Notes: generated by a model from the sequence alone, not told the origin. Numbered from the stretch's first letter, positions 6,872 through 14,871 are shown. The stretch: 17,901 nt of DNA from Parafannyhessea sp902761955 (GCA_902761955.1 CACWMM010000052.1:1-17901), one strand, 5' to 3'. Numbers and translations are program-made.

Positions 6872-7150
6872 CTACGATACGGTGCCGTGGGTGTATCCCC
6901 ATCCGTGCGCGGTCAGTATGGAGTTCAGCTGGTTGCAGAGTGCGTGACGGCCATACCTGCCACCGGGCAGGAGGTCTATCACCTCGAGCAGGTCCTCGCT
7001 CAGATCGTCTATCTGCGCGCGCTCGATGGCGTCGAGCTTGCCCACCATGCGCGCGGGCTCGTCCTCGAAGAGCTCGTCGACCAGTCTCTGCAGGTCCCCG
7101 AACTCGGGTGCCTGGGCGCCGCCGAGCCACGTCTGTTCGCTCTTCTCCAA
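6872..7150 (-). CDS. Small acidic hypothetical protein with TTG start
   Basis: I do not recognise this 92-residue protein. It is soluble-looking and acidic in the middle, with predicted helical stretches around residues 17-30 (GDLQRLVDELFED) and 41-60 (AIERAQIDDLSEDLLEVIDL), then LLPGGRYGRHALCNQLNS (60-77) and a C-terminus with HGWGYTHGTV. Its balanced, non-repetitive composition is unlike the Arg-rich shadow frames around it, which argues that it is real. The only possible start near the conserved-looking part is TTG at 7150, preceded by GGAGGCGGAG; an in-frame stop lies about 65 bases upstream and there is no ATG or GTG between. It is transcribed away from the aminotransferase gene, sharing its AT-rich upstream region. 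No function is claimed. Confidence 0.72.
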   Translation of the reverse strand: MEKSEQTWLGGAQAPEFGDLQRLVDELFEDEPARMVGKLDAIERAQIDDLSEDLLEVIDLLPGGRYGRHALCNQLNSILTAHGWGYTHGTVS

Positions 7151-7225
7151 GGTCTCCGCCTCCGGTTGCCGGTGTCCTTCGCGACGCCCATAGGGTGAAT
7201 GTGTCTTGCCATATTATTACTGTAT

Positions 7226-7254
7226 ATGACCGCGCGCACGCACGGGGATATACT
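7226..7254 (+). promoter_or_regulatory. Candidate sigma-70 promoter for the aminotransferase gene
   Basis: ATGACC (7226-7231, four of six matches to the -35 consensus) and TATACT (7249-7254, five of six to the -10) are separated by exactly 17 bases in a locally AT-rich stretch. The start would be near 7261, about 30 nt ahead of the ATG. Confidence 0.55.
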
Positions 7255-7290
7255 CTCCTGTTAGTTACACACCTGAACCTAGGAGCCACC

Positions 7291-8577
7291 ATGGCAAACA
7301 TCTACCAGCAGATGGAATCAGAAGAGCTAGACGCCGCCATCGAGGAGCTCGAGCGCGAGGCGGCAGACCTCAAGGCGCAGAACCTGGCACTCGACATGGC
7401 CCGCGGCAAGCCCTCGCCGGAGCAGACGGCGCTCGCTCGCCCGATGCTGGACGTCCTCAACTCGTCCACGCCGCTCGTCGACGGAAACGCGATCGTGGAC
7501 AACTACGGCACGCCGGAGGGCCTGCCCTCCGCCCGCCGCCTTGCCGCGCAGATCCTCGGCGTCGACGCGGAGAACGTCGTCGTCAACGGATCCTCGAGCC
7601 TGAACCTCATGCATGACCTCGTGACGCACGGCTTCACGAACGGCGTCGCGGGCAACAAGCCCTTCTACCAGCAGGGCGAGGTCAAGTGGCTCTGCCCGGC
7701 CCCCGGCTACGACCGCCACTTCAGCGTCACCGCGCACCTCGGCATCAAGAACGTCCCCATCCCCATGCTCGAGGATGGGCCGGACATGGACATGGTCCAG
7801 CGCCTCGTCGAGGGCGACCCCTCCGTCAAGGGCATCTGGTGCGTCCCGAAGTACGCCAACCCCACGGGCATCACGTACTCCGACGAGGTCGTCCGCCGCT
7901 TCGCGCAGCTCCAGCCCGCAGCTCCCGACTTCCGCATCTATTGGGACAACGCCTACTGCGTGCACGCCTTTGGCGAGAAGGACGACAGCCTCCTCAACAT
8001 TTTCGACGCGCTCGAGGAGGCCGGCAACACCGACCTCGTCTACGAGTTCGGCTCGACCGCGAAGGTCACCTTCCCCAGCTCGGGCATCGCGTTCGTCGCG
8101 GCAAGCAAGGCCGACATCACGGAGATCCGCAAGGCGTTCGCGGTCGAGCGCGTGAGCTCCGAGAAGTTCTCCCAGCTTGCGCACGTGCTCTTCCTGAAGG
8201 ACCTCGACGGCGTCAAGGCCCACATGCGCAAGCACGCCGCGATTGTCGGCCCCCGCTTCGCGCTTGTGGAGCAGAAGCTGACGGACGGCCTTGGCCAGAC
8301 CGGCGTCGCCACGTGGACCCACCCGCACGGCGGGTACTTCGTCTCGTTCGACGGCCCGAAGGGCTCGGCGCGCAAGACCGTCGCGCTCATGGCCGAGCTC
8401 GGCGTGAAGCTCACGCCGGCCGGTGCCACCTGGCCGTACGGAGACGATCCGAACGACTCCAACATCCGCATCGCGCCGACCTACCCCTCGCTCGAGGACC
8501 TCGGCAAGGCGCTGGACGTCTTCGTGGTCGCGGTGAAGCTCGTGTCCGCAAGGCTCGCGCACGAGTCGCGCGCCTAG
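7291..8577 (+). CDS. aspT: PLP-dependent aspartate aminotransferase, subgroup Ic
   Basis: The enzyme would transfer the amino group between aspartate and 2-oxoglutarate, giving oxaloacetate and glutamate. Its 428 residues are typical for fold-type I subgroup Ic, the class of Corynebacterium AspT, rather than classical AspC. Signatures are LDMARGKPSPEQ (34-45), NYGTPEG (71-77), the GYDRHF segment (139-144), PKYANPTG with Asn190, DNAYCVHAF with Asp219, which pairs with the PLP pyridine nitrogen, YEFGSTAKVTF with Schiff-base Lys258, and RIAP with Arg393, which should bind the substrate carboxylate. AGGAG lies 5 bases before the ATG at 7291. The frame is open back to 6940, but that part lies upstream of the promoter and has no homology. 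It seems monocistronic. The aminotransferase class is firm; the precise amino donor is by family only. Confidence 0.92.
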   Translation: MANIYQQMESEELDAAIEELEREAADLKAQNLALDMARGKPSPEQTALARPMLDVLNSSTPLVDGNAIVDNYGTPEGLPSARRLAAQILGVDAENVVVNGSSSLNLMHDLVTHGFTNGVAGNKPFYQQGEVKWLCPAPGYDRHFSVTAHLGIKNVPIPMLEDGPDMDMVQRLVEGDPSVKGIWCVPKYANPTGITYSDEVVRRFAQLQPAAPDFRIYWDNAYCVHAFGEKDDSLLNIFDALEEAGNTDLVYEFGSTAKVTFPSSGIAFVAASKADITEIRKAFAVERVSSEKFSQLAHVLFLKDLDGVKAHMRKHAAIVGPRFALVEQKLTDGLGQTGVATWTHPHGGYFVSFDGPKGSARKTVALMAELGVKLTPAGATWPYGDDPNDSNIRIAPTYPSLEDLGKALDVFVVAVKLVSARLAHESRA

Positions 8578-8706
8578 CGGTGCGACTCGCGTCTCTCGCA
8601 CACAGAACAGTCATTAGTTTCTGTAGAATGGGCAATTACGTCCGCCCACGGGCGTTGGTTTGTCTCGCCCGCGCCTTGCGGCGTGGTTGTCGAAAGGGTT
8701 CGTTCG

Positions 8707-9660
8707 ATGTCTAGCTCGGGAAAGCACAACAGCAAGCGCCTCGCACGCGCAAAGGTCAAGCCGACGGAGGGTTCCGCCACGGGCGAGAAGGACTCCCGTC
8801 CCGCCCCCAAGAAGAAGACCCCGGCGCAGGTCGGGGCCGATCGCAAGAAGCGCGTCACGAGCATCGTGATCATCGTGTTCGCGGTCATCATGGCCGTTTC
8901 CATGATGATGCCGTCCTGTTCGGCAATCGTCGGCAACAACCAGGCGAGCGAGAGCGCCAAGAAGGAGAGCACCTCGTCTAATAAGGACGACTCCTCCAGC
9001 TCTTCCCAAAAGGACGACTCCAGCTCCTCGAGCTCCAAGACCACCTCGACGTCGGACTCCCTCAAGAAGCTCGATTCATCGTACGAGGAGTCGCTCGCCT
9101 CCCTCCAGAAGCGCCTCAAGAAGAACCCCAAGGACCTCGCCGCCCTGCTGAACCTCGGCAACGGCTACATGTCGTGGGGCTACCAGGCAGCGTCGCTCGC
9201 AACGACCGACGCCGACAAGACGCATGTGAATGACATCCTTGGCAAGGCGATCAACTACTTCGACCAGTACCTCGAGTTGAACGACTCCGATACGGTGAAG
9301 GTGAATCGCGCGCTCTGCCAGTTCTACCAGGGCGACACCGATGCCGCGCTCCAAGCGCTGCAGAAGGTGACCGAGGACTCGCCCAAGTTCCCGCTTGGCT
9401 GGGCGAACCTGGGCATGGTGTACGAGTCAAAGGGTCAGACGGGCAACGCGCAGGCGGCGTACAAGAAGGCCGAGAAGACGGACCCGAAGGACAGCTACGG
9501 CGCAAAGTCGTTCGCGGAGCAGCGCCTCTCTGCCATCGAGTCCGCGGCGAGCTCCTCTGCCAACGGAGCGAGCTCCACGACGGGAACCACCTCAGGAACC
9601 TCGGGCCAGGGACTCTCCGGCGCACTCGGAGGCATCGGGCTCTCCGGCTCGGGCAACTAA
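8707..9660 (+). CDS. Membrane-anchored TPR-repeat protein
   Basis: The 317-residue protein has a basic cytoplasmic N-terminus (1-49, Lys/Arg-rich), a single membrane helix at about 50-70, a Ser/Asp/Lys linker (about 80-120) with runs of five and six serines, and a TPR-like region at about 125-262. NPKDLAALLNLGNGYMSWG (140-158) and FPLGWANLGMVYESKGQ (228-244) are clear TPR helix-A signatures. The C-terminal 40 residues are Ser/Thr/Gly-rich. The TPR part would face outside the membrane. ATG 8707 follows AAAGGG with a spacing of 9; an in-frame GTG 24 bases upstream would include that ribosome site in the coding region. A TAGAAT at 8624-8629 could be its -10 box, without a good -35. It is followed after 18 bases by the STAS gene and then by tat genes. 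It probably acts as a protein-interaction scaffold; the partner is unknown. Confidence 0.85.
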   Translation: MSSSGKHNSKRLARAKVKPTEGSATGEKDSRPAPKKKTPAQVGADRKKRVTSIVIIVFAVIMAVSMMMPSCSAIVGNNQASESAKKESTSSNKDDSSSSSQKDDSSSSSSKTTSTSDSLKKLDSSYEESLASLQKRLKKNPKDLAALLNLGNGYMSWGYQAASLATTDADKTHVNDILGKAINYFDQYLELNDSDTVKVNRALCQFYQGDTDAALQALQKVTEDSPKFPLGWANLGMVYESKGQTGNAQAAYKKAEKTDPKDSYGAKSFAEQRLSAIESAASSSANGASSTTGTTSGTSGQGLSGALGGIGLSGSGN

Positions 9661-9678
9661 GAGAAGGAAACGAATCAC

Positions 9679-9984
9679 ATGGAAATCTTGACTACCCAGG
9701 CCGAAAACGGCCGCAGGCTGCAGGTCACGGGCGAGGTGGACGTGTCGAACGCCTCGAAGCTCCGTGACGCCATCGACGAGCTCCTTAACCAGGGGGTGCC
9801 GTCCATCGACGTCGACCTCTCTCAGGTGAGCTACATCGACTCGACCGGCATCGGCGTTCTCGTGGGCGCGGTGCACCGTGCCTCTGACGCTGGCCTCTCG
9901 CTTACCGCCTCGAACCCGCAGCGCAACGTCGCCCGCGTGCTCGACATGCTGGGCGTCAGTGGCGAGCTCGGTATAGGGGCCTAG
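9679..9984 (+). CDS. STAS-domain protein, anti-sigma factor antagonist-like
   Basis: The 101-residue protein is a single STAS domain. It has the SpoIIAA/RsbV signature SYIDSTGIGVLVGA (51-64), in which Ser55 is the position phosphorylated by partner kinases in that family. GEVDVSNA (18-25) forms the usual second loop. In family members the unphosphorylated form binds an anti-sigma factor/kinase and frees a sigma factor. AAGGAA lies about 10 bases before the ATG, and the gene starts 18 bases after the TPR gene. No RsbW-type kinase or sigma factor gene is in this window, so any partner must be encoded elsewhere, or the protein has been repurposed. The tat genes follow after 40 bases on the same strand. 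Confidence 0.9.
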   Translation: MEILTTQAENGRRLQVTGEVDVSNASKLRDAIDELLNQGVPSIDVDLSQVSYIDSTGIGVLVGAVHRASDAGLSLTASNPQRNVARVLDMLGVSGELGIGA

Positions 9985-10024
9985 TTCTTCTCGTCCGCGA
10001 CGACGCACTTGGAGGTGTGCTTGC

Positions 10025-10588
10025 GTGTTTGGTATTGGTGAGACAGAGCTCGCCCTGATCTTCGCGTTCCTGATCTTTGGGCCCGACAAGCTCCCTGGCA
10101 TGGGCAGGACCATCGGTCGCATGCTCAGGCAGTTCCGCGAGGCCCAGGAGGGATTCACCGAGGTCGTCCAGACCGAGGTCATGGACCCGCTCAACAACGC
10201 GATGAACGAACCCCAGACCGAGGACGAGAAGAAGCGCAGCTCCGCGCGGGCGGCCGCGATGGACGAGGACGCGGACATCGAGTCCGGCGTAGACGGTGCG
10301 GCTCCCCGGCGCGAGACGTTCGCCGAACGCCGCGAGCGCCTGGCGCGCGAGCGTGCCGCCGCAGAGCAGGAGGCCGCGACGGCCGCAGACTCCGCGGGCG
10401 AGAAGGACGCGGACTCCGATTCCGACGTGGACTCCGACGTGGATGTCGACGCGCCCCAGGCTTCCGCTGGCGAGAAGGACGAGGAGCCTTCCTCCGAGTC
10501 CGCCGCCCCTGCAAGGAGCGTTGCGTCGCTGTACGCCATGAAGGGCACGCGCAAGGCGAAGCCCGCCGCGAAGGGAGGGGAGGACTAA
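10025..10588 (+). CDS. tatA/tatB: Twin-arginine translocase TatA/TatB family subunit
   Basis: The 187-residue protein starts with a short hydrophobic helix, ending in IFGPDKLPGMGR (17-28), followed by an amphipathic helix to about residue 45. This is the hallmark of TatA/TatB, which forms the export pore or receptor with TatC. Glu8 in the membrane helix and the FGP-x-x-LP hinge lean towards TatB, but minimal systems use one bifunctional protein and I cannot separate the two by sequence. Beyond residue 60 the protein is disordered and strongly charged: an Arg/Glu/Ala stretch (107-127), then an acidic run built from repeated SD/VD units (about 134-146). The start is GTG at 10025, preceded by GGAGG with 9 bases of spacing. 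The stop codon overlaps the tatC ATG (TAATG), so the two are translationally coupled. Confidence 0.9.
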   Translation: MFGIGETELALIFAFLIFGPDKLPGMGRTIGRMLRQFREAQEGFTEVVQTEVMDPLNNAMNEPQTEDEKKRSSARAAAMDEDADIESGVDGAAPRRETFAERRERLARERAAAEQEAATAADSAGEKDADSDSDVDSDVDVDAPQASAGEKDEEPSSESAAPARSVASLYAMKGTRKAKPAAKGGED

Positions 10589-11391
10589 TGCCCATCGGAC
10601 CAGCGCGCATGCCGCTCATGGACCACCTCGGCGAGCTCAGGCGCCGCCTCACCATCATCGTCGTCTCGCTTGTGATTACGGCCATCGTGCTCTACAACGC
10701 GACGCCCGTCCTCATCGACTTCATCATGAATCCCATTCGCGAGGCGCTCCCGCATGGCTCCAAGCTCACGATTCTCACGGTGCTGGGCGGATTCACCATC
10801 CGCTTCAAGGTGGCGGTCTTCTTTGGCGCCATCGTATGCTCGCCCATCATCATCTGGGAGGTCATGGCGTTCTTCCTGCCCGCGCTCAAGAAGAACGAGC
10901 GCAAGTGGGTCATCCCGACGGTCGCGGCCATGGTCGTCCTGTTCTACCTGGGCATGGCCTTCTGCTACCTCATCATCCAGAACGCGGCGGTCGGCTGGAT
11001 GATCGACCAGTCGCGCGACTTCGCCAACATCGTGGCCAACGCGGAGGACTACATCAACATCATGATGCTGCTGGAGATCGGCTTCGGCATCGCGTTCCAG
11101 CTGCCGCTCGCGATCTTCTACCTCTCCGTGCTGCACCTCGTGCCGTATAAGACGTTCCGCGCGCAGTGGCGCTACATCTACGTCGGCCTCATGGTGCTGT
11201 CGGCCGTCGTGACGCCCGATGCCTCGCCCGTCACGATGGTCCTCATGTTCGCGGCACTCATCGGCTTGTACGAGGTTGCGCTCGCCATCGCCCGCTACGT
11301 GCTTGTTGCCCGCGACGGCAAGGAGTCCCTCAAGTGGACGCGCGAGGAGTACCAGGAGCACAAGTACGAGGAAGAGATGTCGAAGCTTTAG
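10588..11391 (+). CDS. tatC: Sec-independent protein translocase TatC
   Basis: TatC is the membrane receptor that recognises twin-arginine signal peptides of folded proteins and recruits TatA. The 267-residue protein has the N-terminal MDHLGELRRRL motif (11-21), with Glu16 in the signal-peptide-binding patch, then six hydrophobic segments. The first cytoplasmic loop holds FFLPALKKNERK (95-106), with Glu104 equivalent to E. coli Glu103. FGIAFQLPLA (166-175) and VVTPDASP (207-214) are the late-helix signatures; E. coli Glu170 is a Gln here, a common variant. The charged C-terminal tail (about 242-267) is cytoplasmic. The ATG overlaps the tatA/B stop by one base. No other Tat genes are in the window. 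Confidence 0.96.
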   Translation: MPIGPARMPLMDHLGELRRRLTIIVVSLVITAIVLYNATPVLIDFIMNPIREALPHGSKLTILTVLGGFTIRFKVAVFFGAIVCSPIIIWEVMAFFLPALKKNERKWVIPTVAAMVVLFYLGMAFCYLIIQNAAVGWMIDQSRDFANIVANAEDYINIMMLLEIGFGIAFQLPLAIFYLSVLHLVPYKTFRAQWRYIYVGLMVLSAVVTPDASPVTMVLMFAALIGLYEVALAIARYVLVARDGKESLKWTREEYQEHKYEEEMSKL

Positions 11392-11459
11392 CGCCCGCCG
11401 CGCACAACGGCTTGCCAAACGCTGATAATCTAGTGTTTTGCCACTACTGACCGACCGAT

Positions 11460-11483
11460 GGGCGCCGCAAGGCGCCTTTCGGG
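11460..11483 (+). terminator. GNRA-type hairpin after tatC, possible terminator or topA leader element
   Basis: GGCGCC (11461-11466), a GCAA tetraloop and GGCGCC (11471-11476) form a compact stem followed by TTTCGGG. The U-run is short, so termination may be partial. It lies about 70 bases after tatC and about 80 before topA. A second hairpin, CCGCGC/GCGCGG (11505-11520), follows. A GATAAT at 11424-11429 could be a -10 box, but no -35 partner is visible. Confidence 0.5.
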
Positions 11484-11558
11484 TATAACGGCAAGACGCA
11501 TGCCCCGCGCGCACGCGCGGTCGCACCGCAAGACGAAGACTCGAAACCGGGGGATAGA

Positions 11559-14174
11559 TTGAAGCTCGTTGTTACCGAGAAGAACGATGCCGCCCAGCAG
11601 ATAGCCCGCCTGCTCTCCACCGTGGGCAAGCCGGAGGCCGGCAAGGTGTACGACACTCCCGTCTACCGCTTCAAGCACGACGGGGAGGAGTGGGTCACCA
11701 TAGGCCTGCGCGGTCACATCATGGCGCCCGACTTCGCCCACGAGCTGCACTACAGCAAGAAGGAGGGCTGGTGGGCCGTCACGGCGGAGGGCGAGGTCAT
11801 CCCCGCGCACATTCCGGACGACCTTCCGCGCCCCCCGTATGAGACCAAGCGCAAGCCGTTTTTGAAGGACGGAATCGACATCAAGGGCTGGAAGGTGCCG
11901 AGCCTGCCGTACCTCGTGTGGGCCCCCATCGAGAAGGTCCCCGCCGAGAAGGGCATCATCCGCTCGCTCAAGAACCTCGCCGCGAAGGCGGACTCCATCG
12001 TGATCGGCACGGACTTCGACCGCGAGGGCGAGCTCATCGGCTCTGATGCGCTGCGCCAGATGCGCGAGGTTGCGCCCGACACGCCGGTGTCGCGCGCCCG
12101 CTACTCTGCGTTCACGAAGGCCGAGATCGACCATGCGTTCGCGAACCTCGTCGACCTCGACCAGGACCTTGCGGACGCCGGCGAGTCGCGCCAGTACATC
12201 GACCTCATCTGGGGCGCCGTGCTCACGCGCTACCTCACGATGGCGCGCTTCAGCGGCCTGGGCCACGTGCGCTCCGCCGGCCGCGTCCAGACCCCCACGC
12301 TCGCCCTTGTGGTGCAGAAGGAGCGCGAGCGCCAGGCGTTCGTGCCGGAGGACTACTGGGTGATTTCGGGCAGGATGGCGCCCGCGGGCGACTCGGACGA
12401 GTCCCACTCGTTCAAGACGACCCACGCCACGGCCCGCTTCAAGGAGAAGGCCGCGGCGGACCTTGCCTGGAGCCACGTCCGGGACGCCACCACGGCCACG
12501 GTCACGAACGTGGAGCGCAAGAGCCGCACCACGAGGCCGCCCGCGCCGTTCAACACCACGTCGCTCCAGACGGCCGCGGCGGCGGAGGGCATCAGCCCGG
12601 CGCGCGCCATGCGCCTCGCGGAGTCGCTGTACATGGACGGCCTCATCTCGTACCCGCGCGTCGACAACACGGTGTACCCCAAGTCGCTCGACCTGCGCGA
12701 CTGCGTGAGGACGCTCGCCCAGGTGCCAAACTACCGCCCGGTATGCAACGACCTTCTCGCCCTTCCCAAGCTCACGGCCACGCGCGGCAAGCAGGAGACC
12801 ACGGACCACCCGCCCATCTATCCCACGGCGGCGGCCGACGCCGACCGCCTGGACGGTGCCGCTTGGAAGCTGTACAACCTCATCGCGCGACGCTTCCTGG
12901 CGACGCTCATGGAGCCGTCCGTGAGCGAGAGCACCAAGTTCAGCTTCGACGTGAACGGCGAGCCGTTCGTCGCGTCCGGCACGGTGCTGGTGAAGCCGGG
13001 CTTCCGCCGCGCCTACCCGTTTGGCCTGCGCAAGGACGAGCAGCTGCCGCAGCTTGCCGTGGGCGACTCGTGCGACGTGAGCGACATGGCGCTCGAGGCG
13101 AAGCAGACGGAGCCGCCGGCGCGCTACAGCCAGGGCCGCCTGATCCAGGAGATGGAGAAGTGCAACCTGGGCACCAAGTCCACGCGCGCGAGCATCATCC
13201 AGCGCCTGTACGACGTGAAGTACCTGAAGAACGACCCCGTGGAGCCCAGCCAGCTTGGCATCGCCGTCATCGAGGCGCTCACGGAGTACGCGCCGCACAT
13301 CACGAGCCCGGACATGACGGCCGAGCTCGAGAGCGACATGACGGAGGTCGCGCGCGGCGAGGAGACCCAGACCGAGGTCGTGGACCACTCGCGCGCGCTT
13401 CTGGCGAGCATGGTGGGGCCGCTCATCGAGCACAAGGACGACCTGGGCGAGGCTATCGCGGACGCGGTCACGGCCGACGCGAAGGTGGGCGTCTGTCCCA
13501 AGTGCGGCAAGGACCTCGTCATGAAGACCTCCGCGAAGAACCACTCCAGCTTCATAGGCTGCATGGGCTGGCCGGACTGCGACGTGACCTACCCCGTGCC
13601 CAAGGGCCGCGTGCAGGCCATAGAGGGCGAGAAGGGCGTGTGCCCCGTGTGCCACGCCCCGCGCGTGAAGGTGCAGCCGTTCCGCCAGCGCGCGTACGAG
13701 ATCTGCGTGAACCCGGCGTGCCCCACGAACCGCGAGCCGGACGTGGTGGTGGGCGAGTGCGCGGCGTGCGTCGCGGCCGGCCGCCACGGCGACCTGGTGG
13801 CCCACAAGAGCGAGCGCACGGGCAAGCGCTTCATACGCTGCACCAACTACGAGGAGTGCGGCACGAGCTACCCGCTGCCCCAGCGCGGCGAGCTGCACGC
13901 GACGGGCGAGGTGTGCCCGGAGTGCGGCGCGCCCATCGTTGAGGTGGTGACGCAGCGCGGCCCGTGGCGCATCTGCGTGAACATGGACTGCCCCGGCAGG
14001 AAGAAGAAGGAGGACGCGAAGGCCGCGCGCGGCACGAAGCGCTCCGGCGCGAAGAAGACGACCGCGAAGAAGTCTGCCGCCAAGAAGACGACCGCGAAGA
14101 AGTCCGCCACGAGGAAGTCCACCGCGAAGAAGGCGCCTGCGAAGAAGACGACCGCCGCGGGCTCTGAGGGCTAG
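11559..14174 (+). CDS. topA: Type IA DNA topoisomerase I, archaeal-like, with four zinc modules and a Lys-rich tail
   Basis: The enzyme relaxes negatively supercoiled DNA by nicking and resealing one strand. The 871-residue protein starts with a TOPRIM domain, with Glu7 and the TDFDREGELIG motif (151-161; Asp152, Asp154 and Glu157 for Mg2+). SAGRVQTPTL is at 239-248. The active-site segment is ISYPRVDN, with nucleophile Tyr365 and Arg367, and DHPPIYPT follows at 416-423. The C-terminal part has four Cys4 modules: C646/C649/C668/C674, C695/C698/C716/C721, C734/C737/C761/C767 and C786/C789/C806/C811. After about residue 816 it is a Lys/Ala/Thr repeat tail. TDFDREGELIG and YPRVDNTVYP resemble archaeal topoisomerase I more than E. 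coli TopA. The start is TTG at 11559 behind GGGGGAT. tmk follows 10 bases later. Catalysis is certain; the archaeal affinity is from memory of the family. Confidence 0.94.
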   Translation: MKLVVTEKNDAAQQIARLLSTVGKPEAGKVYDTPVYRFKHDGEEWVTIGLRGHIMAPDFAHELHYSKKEGWWAVTAEGEVIPAHIPDDLPRPPYETKRKPFLKDGIDIKGWKVPSLPYLVWAPIEKVPAEKGIIRSLKNLAAKADSIVIGTDFDREGELIGSDALRQMREVAPDTPVSRARYSAFTKAEIDHAFANLVDLDQDLADAGESRQYIDLIWGAVLTRYLTMARFSGLGHVRSAGRVQTPTLALVVQKERERQAFVPEDYWVISGRMAPAGDSDESHSFKTTHATARFKEKAAADLAWSHVRDATTATVTNVERKSRTTRPPAPFNTTSLQTAAAAEGISPARAMRLAESLYMDGLISYPRVDNTVYPKSLDLRDCVRTLAQVPNYRPVCNDLLALPKLTATRGKQETTDHPPIYPTAAADADRLDGAAWKLYNLIARRFLATLMEPSVSESTKFSFDVNGEPFVASGTVLVKPGFRRAYPFGLRKDEQLPQLAVGDSCDVSDMALEAKQTEPPARYSQGRLIQEMEKCNLGTKSTRASIIQRLYDVKYLKNDPVEPSQLGIAVIEALTEYAPHITSPDMTAELESDMTEVARGEETQTEVVDHSRALLASMVGPLIEHKDDLGEAIADAVTADAKVGVCPKCGKDLVMKTSAKNHSSFIGCMGWPDCDVTYPVPKGRVQAIEGEKGVCPVCHAPRVKVQPFRQRAYEICVNPACPTNREPDVVVGECAACVAAGRHGDLVAHKSERTGKRFIRCTNYEECGTSYPLPQRGELHATGEVCPECGAPIVEVVTQRGPWRICVNMDCPGRKKKEDAKAARGTKRSGAKKTTAKKSAAKKTTAKKSATRKSTAKKAPAKKTTAAGSEG
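14052..14159 (+). repeat. In-frame 30-bp repeats encoding a Lys/Thr/Ala tail in topA
   Basis: Two nearly identical 30-base units (14052-14081 and 14082-14111) and a diverged third plus a partial fourth encode the decapeptide KKTTAKKSAA and variants at residues 832-867. They resemble histone H1-like basic tails found in actinobacterial DNA-binding proteins. The repeat explains the length of the protein tail and could expand or contract by slippage. Confidence 0.85.
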
Positions 14175-14184
14175 GGGGCGGAGC

Positions 14185-14871
14185 ATGGCTGACGCCCAGA
14201 CCATGGCCGCGCCCTCGGGCCGGCGTGGCACGTTCCTCTCGCTCGAGGGAATCGACGGCTGCGGAAAGTCCACGCAGGCGGCGCTTCTGGCCGACCGTCT
14301 GGAGGCGGCCGGGCACGAGGTGGTGCGCCTGCGCGAGCCGGGTGGCACCGCCATAAGCGAGAAGATCAGGACGATCCTGCTTGACCCCGAAAACGGGGCC
14401 ATGGCAGACGAGTGCGAGCTGCTGCTGTACGAGGCCAGCCGCGCGCAGCTGGTGCGCGAGGTGATCGCGCCGGCCCTCGCGCGCGGGGCCGTCGTGGTGT
14501 GCGACCGCTACCTGGACTCCACGTACGCCTACCAGGCGGGAGGGCGCGGGCTTGACGCGGCGCTCGTCGTGCGCTGCAACGAGCTGGGCTCGTGCGGCGT
14601 GCTGCCGGACCGCACCCTGGTGCTGGACCTGAATTGCGAGGACGCCCTGGCGCGTGCGACGGTCGGAGGGGCGGACCGCCTGGAGCAGGAGGGCATGCGC
14701 TTTCAAGAGCGCGTGCGCGCGGCGTACCTGCGGCTTGCGAAGGCGGAGCCCGCGCGCGTGCGCGTGGTGGACGCCTCCGGCTCGGTCGAGGACGTGGCGG
14801 CGTGCGTGGACGCGGCGCTTGGGGACGTGGTGCCGTGCGGGTGCGGGGATGCGGGGGCTGCGCATGAGTAG
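14185..14871 (+). CDS. tmk: Thymidylate kinase
   Basis: Tmk phosphorylates dTMP to dTDP with ATP for DNA synthesis in the cytosol. The 228-residue protein has a P-loop GIDGCGKST (22-30), REPGGT (50-55), the DRYLDSTYAYQ motif (107-117; the DR[YH] signature) and a lid region around GGADRLEQEG (161-170). There are about 14 residues before the core. A GGGGGCGGAGC stretch immediately upstream supports the ATG at 14185. The gene begins 10 bases after topA and its 3' end overlaps holB by 8 bases. The adjacency tmk-holB-PSP1 gene resembles the Bacillus tmk/holB/yaaT neighbourhood. The last 15 or so residues (Cys/Gly-rich) are not conserved. Confidence 0.96.
   Translation: MADAQTMAAPSGRRGTFLSLEGIDGCGKSTQAALLADRLEAAGHEVVRLREPGGTAISEKIRTILLDPENGAMADECELLLYEASRAQLVREVIAPALARGAVVVCDRYLDSTYAYQAGGRGLDAALVVRCNELGSCGVLPDRTLVLDLNCEDALARATVGGADRLEQEGMRFQERVRAAYLRLAKAEPARVRVVDASGSVEDVAACVDAALGDVVPCGCGDAGAAHE

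Noticed and set aside
6940..7290. A longer aminotransferase start at 6940
   Set aside because: The added stretch overlaps the small minus-strand gene and the promoter and has no homology; the ATG at 7291 has a good ribosome site.
8890..8925. A lipoprotein signal (Cys71) in the TPR protein
   Set aside because: The residues before the Cys (MPS) do not fit a lipobox, and the preceding cytoplasmic tail of about 50 residues fits a signal anchor better.
11430..14402. A 990-codon minus-strand open frame opposite topA
   Set aside because: It mirrors topA codons and gives Arg/Leu/Ala-rich sequence without domains; topA motifs are complete on the other strand.
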